Of a stretch of 15,106 nucleotides of DNA, positions 13,170-15,106 are shown piece by piece. This stretch comes from Gammaproteobacteria bacterium (GTDB taxonomy: Bacteria; Pseudomonadota; Gammaproteobacteria; SZUA-229), in assembly GCA_011321985.1 (NCBI GenBank), contig DROB01000313.1:1-15106 (forward strand), given 5' to 3'. The notes below the pieces were generated by a model. It saw nothing but the letters and a program-made list of their open reading frames with translations. It searched no databases and was not told where the DNA came from. The translations under genes were made by a program, and so were the position numbers. Each line of letters starts with the position of its first letter. Within the stretch, counting starts at the first letter, position 1.

Positions 13170-14329
13170 ACCTGTCGTGCCTTTAGTACACCGTCTATCC
13201 CACTGAACTTTTCGATCAAATCTTCACCGATCTCACATTCGATGTCTATCAACGTATACGCCAGATCATTTTTTGATTCATTACGCATATGGTGGATGTT
13301 GTACCCTGCTTCGCCCACCGCCGTTGAGATCCTGGCGATCATATCCGGCATGTTCTTATGAGTGAGTGCAACACGCGACCTGCCACCACGTGGCAATTTT
13401 ACTGCTGGAAAGTTTACCGAGTTCCTGATATTTCCATTTTCAAGGAAATCTTTTATCTGGTCCGCTATCATCATCGCACAATTTTCTTCCGCTTCAGCTG
13501 TCGAAGCGCCAAGATGCGGCAAAGTGATGACACGATCATTGTTCTTTAATTTCTGTGCCGGAAAATCGCAGACATATGCGCCCAGCTTTCCTGACTCCAG
13601 TGCGGCCAGTACAGCATCATCATTGACGATACCATGACGAGCAAAGTTTAAAATAACAGCACCATCTTTCATCGTCGCAATGTGTTCGCTGTTCATCAGG
13701 TCACGTGTAGCATCGATCAGTGGCACATGAAAAGTGATGAAATCTGATTGTTTGATCAACTCCTCTACGTTTTCCATCTCTTCGACATCCGAAGACATCT
13801 TCCATGCACTTTTGACCGTGATGGTCGGATCGAAACCGACAACACGCATACCCAGAGCAACCGCTACATTAGCGATCTCTACACCGATGGCCCCCAGGCC
13901 AACTACACCTAAGGTACGACCGGGTAATTCGTAACCGACATATTTTTTCTTACCCGCCTCTACTGCCTTGTTCTGTTCTTCATCTGAACCCTGCACATTT
14001 TCTGCGTACCACCAGGCCTGACAGATATTTCTACACGCCAGCAACATGCCCGCAATGACCAGTTCCTTCACCGCATTAGCGTTTGCACCCGGTGCATTAA
14101 AAACCACTACACCCTTATCACCCAGCTTCTCGACAGGCACATTATTGGTACCGGCTCCTGCCCGACCGACTACTTTTAAGCTATCCGGGATTTCCATGTC
14201 GTGTAAATTTTGTGAACGTAGAATAATCGCATCCGGATTATCCATTTCAGGGCTGACTGAATAGGTTTCTGCAGGTAGACGATTCAGACCTTTATCGGAA
14301 ATGTTATTAATGGTTTTTATATTAAACAT
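13166..14329 (-). CDS. serA: D-3-phosphoglycerate dehydrogenase-type protein with C-terminal ACT domain
   Basis: This D-2-hydroxyacid dehydrogenase should oxidise 3-phosphoglycerate with NAD, the first committed step of serine synthesis; the neighbouring serC encodes the next enzyme. The 387-residue protein has GRAGAGTNNVP (56-65), the Rossmann motif GLGAIG (144-149), the catalytic arginine R231 in NFARHG and the histidine H272 in LPHLGAST. A single ACT domain lies at about 318-387, probably for serine feedback. It lacks the extra regulatory domain of long SerA proteins. Oddly, the segment that normally carries the catalytic glutamate (DVFxxEP in E. coli, after the same spacing) reads CDFPAQKL (254-261), with Gln259 and Lys260 and no acidic residue. 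Activity could therefore be altered. The stop codon lies in a repeat end. Confidence 0.9.
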   Translation of the reverse strand: MFNIKTINNISDKGLNRLPAETYSVSPEMDNPDAIILRSQNLHDMEIPDSLKVVGRAGAGTNNVPVEKLGDKGVVVFNAPGANANAVKELVIAGMLLACRNICQAWWYAENVQGSDEEQNKAVEAGKKKYVGYELPGRTLGVVGLGAIGVEIANVAVALGMRVVGFDPTITVKSAWKMSSDVEEMENVEELIKQSDFITFHVPLIDATRDLMNSEHIATMKDGAVILNFARHGIVNDDAVLAALESGKLGAYVCDFPAQKLKNNDRVITLPHLGASTAEAEENCAMMIADQIKDFLENGNIRNSVNFPAVKLPRGGRSRVALTHKNMPDMIARISTAVGEAGYNIHHMRNESKNDLAYTLIDIECEIGEDLIEKFSGIDGVLKARQV

Positions 14330-14436
14330 CTATATATCCAGCTTTCTGTATTGTTTGGTTTATTGTCGTGTTTGTCCTGAGCGATAACAGAATTTCAGCA
14401 ACACCTGATAGGTCAGCGTTACCTCGAACCGATGAT

Positions 14437-15106
14437 TTATGTGTGCTCGTTCTCAAATTCCTGCATGAAGCCGATCAACGCATCGACACCCACTTCAGGC
14501 ATTGCATTGTAAATACTGGCCCGCATTCCACCGACAGAACGATGCCCTTTTAGCGTTACCAGGCCTTTTGCTGCCGCCTGTTCCAGGAAAGCCGCATCAT
14601 GGTCCGGGTTTGCCAGAATAAAGGGAACATTCATCCACGAACGATAACGGACATCTACGGGATTACTGTAAAAAGAGGAATCGTCAATCGCCTGGTAGAG
14701 CTTTGCCGCTTTTCGTTTATTCACTTCTTCTATAGCCGGCAAACCACCTTTGTTCAGACCCCAGGCGAAGACCAGCCCGGCCAGGTACCAGCTGTAGGTC
14801 GGTGGTGTGTTATACATCGACTCGTTATCGGCGAAGGTTTTGTAGTCGAACATGACAGGCATATCGGGGTCAGCATTACCGATCAGATCATCGCGTACGA
14901 TGACGATGGTCAGACCCGCCGGACCGATGTTTTTTTGTGCGCCTGCATAGATAACGCCGAATTTTGAGACATCGATCTCACGCGATAATATGGTTGACGA
15001 CATGTCTGCAACCAGTGGTACATCACCGGTATCAGGGATGTAGTCGAACTCGACACCCACGATGGTCTCATTCGGTGTGTAATGCACATAAGCCGCATCC
15101 GGATTA
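14437..15106 (-). CDS. serC: Phosphoserine aminotransferase SerC (C-terminal part)
   Basis: SerC transaminates 3-phosphohydroxypyruvate with glutamate to phosphoserine, and also acts in pyridoxine synthesis in some bacteria. The gene enters from the right edge, so the N-terminal part (roughly 140 of about 360 residues) is missing; the GTG at 15085-15087 is inside the gene, since NPDAAYVHYTPNETI continues in frame to the edge. Visible family signatures are HYTPNETI, ADMSSTILSREIDVS, the PLP-lysine motif YAGAQKNIGPAGLTI, MYNTPPTYSWY, and KGHRSVGGMRASIYNAMP near the end. It is followed after 107 bases by serA, transcribed the same way, so the two probably form a serine-synthesis unit ahead of pheA. 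Confidence 0.96.
   Translation of the reverse strand, partial: NPDAAYVHYTPNETIVGVEFDYIPDTGDVPLVADMSSTILSREIDVSKFGVIYAGAQKNIGPAGLTIVIVRDDLIGNADPDMPVMFDYKTFADNESMYNTPPTYSWYLAGLVFAWGLNKGGLPAIEEVNKRKAAKLYQAIDDSSFYSNPVDVRYRSWMNVPFILANPDHDAAFLEQAAAKGLVTLKGHRSVGGMRASIYNAMPEVGVDALIGFMQEFENEHT

Noticed and set aside
11767..14329. Possible recent transfer of serA into the aromatic cluster
   Set aside because: Base composition and codon use look like the neighbours by eye, and a serine-synthesis gene beside serC is sensible; the flanking repeat alone is not evidence of transfer.

Overview
The window looks like ordinary chromosomal DNA of a gammaproteobacterium of medium G+C content. The case rests on the minus-strand gene order serC, serA, pheA, hisC, tyrA, aroA, cmk, rpsA, ihfB, lapB, pyrF, a version of the amino-acid/cmk/rpsA cluster of gammaproteobacteria, and on LapB and LpxH, which are typical of gram-negative lipid A biology. 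No phage, conjugative, CRISPR, defence, rRNA or tRNA genes were seen. I could not place it to genus.

Layout, left to right. Bases 1-461 hold the 3' part of lpxH on the plus strand; every other gene is on the minus strand. Bases 462-713, between convergent genes, carry a cluster of palindromic REP-like units. Then come a secreted protein of unknown function (714-1454), a DUF455 ferritin-like protein (1515-2324), a clear terminator (2344-2372) and a small exported ComEA-type DNA-binding protein (2402-2659). From 2869 to the right edge is the core cluster: pyrF, lapB, ihfB, rpsA, cmk, aroA, tyrA, hisC, pheA, a serA-type dehydrogenase and the C-terminal part of serC.

The core genes fit together. 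SerC and SerA belong to the phosphorylated serine pathway. AroA makes EPSP on the way to chorismate. PheA and TyrA turn chorismate/prephenate into phenylalanine and tyrosine precursors, and HisC can transaminate imidazole-acetol phosphate or aromatic oxo-acids. Cmk and ribosomal protein S1 follow, then IHF-beta, then LapB, which controls LpxC turnover, and PyrF. LpxH at the left edge is a second lipid A function but lies on the other strand and is not part of the same operon. The usual small lapA gene before lapB is absent.

The sequence least explained by genes is repetitive. One family has ends resembling TTTAAGGGCACCTCTATTG and lies in three places: a 288-bp element with 34-35-bp terminal inverted repeats between pyrF and lapB (3612-3899), a shorter element between pheA and serA (about 13052-13169), and a single end next to the DUF455 gene (1488-1519). 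In the last two places the repeat end contains the stop codon of the adjacent gene. The other family is a REP-like palindrome (GTAGGAGCGG...CCGCGAT), clustered at 506-651 and present once between hisC and tyrA (10596-10620). Other points of note are a SerA lacking an obvious catalytic glutamate, an AroA carrying all four class II EPSP synthase motifs, and an rpsA leader with hairpins and no Shine-Dalgarno sequence. I found no novel multi-gene system; the repeat families are the best lead.
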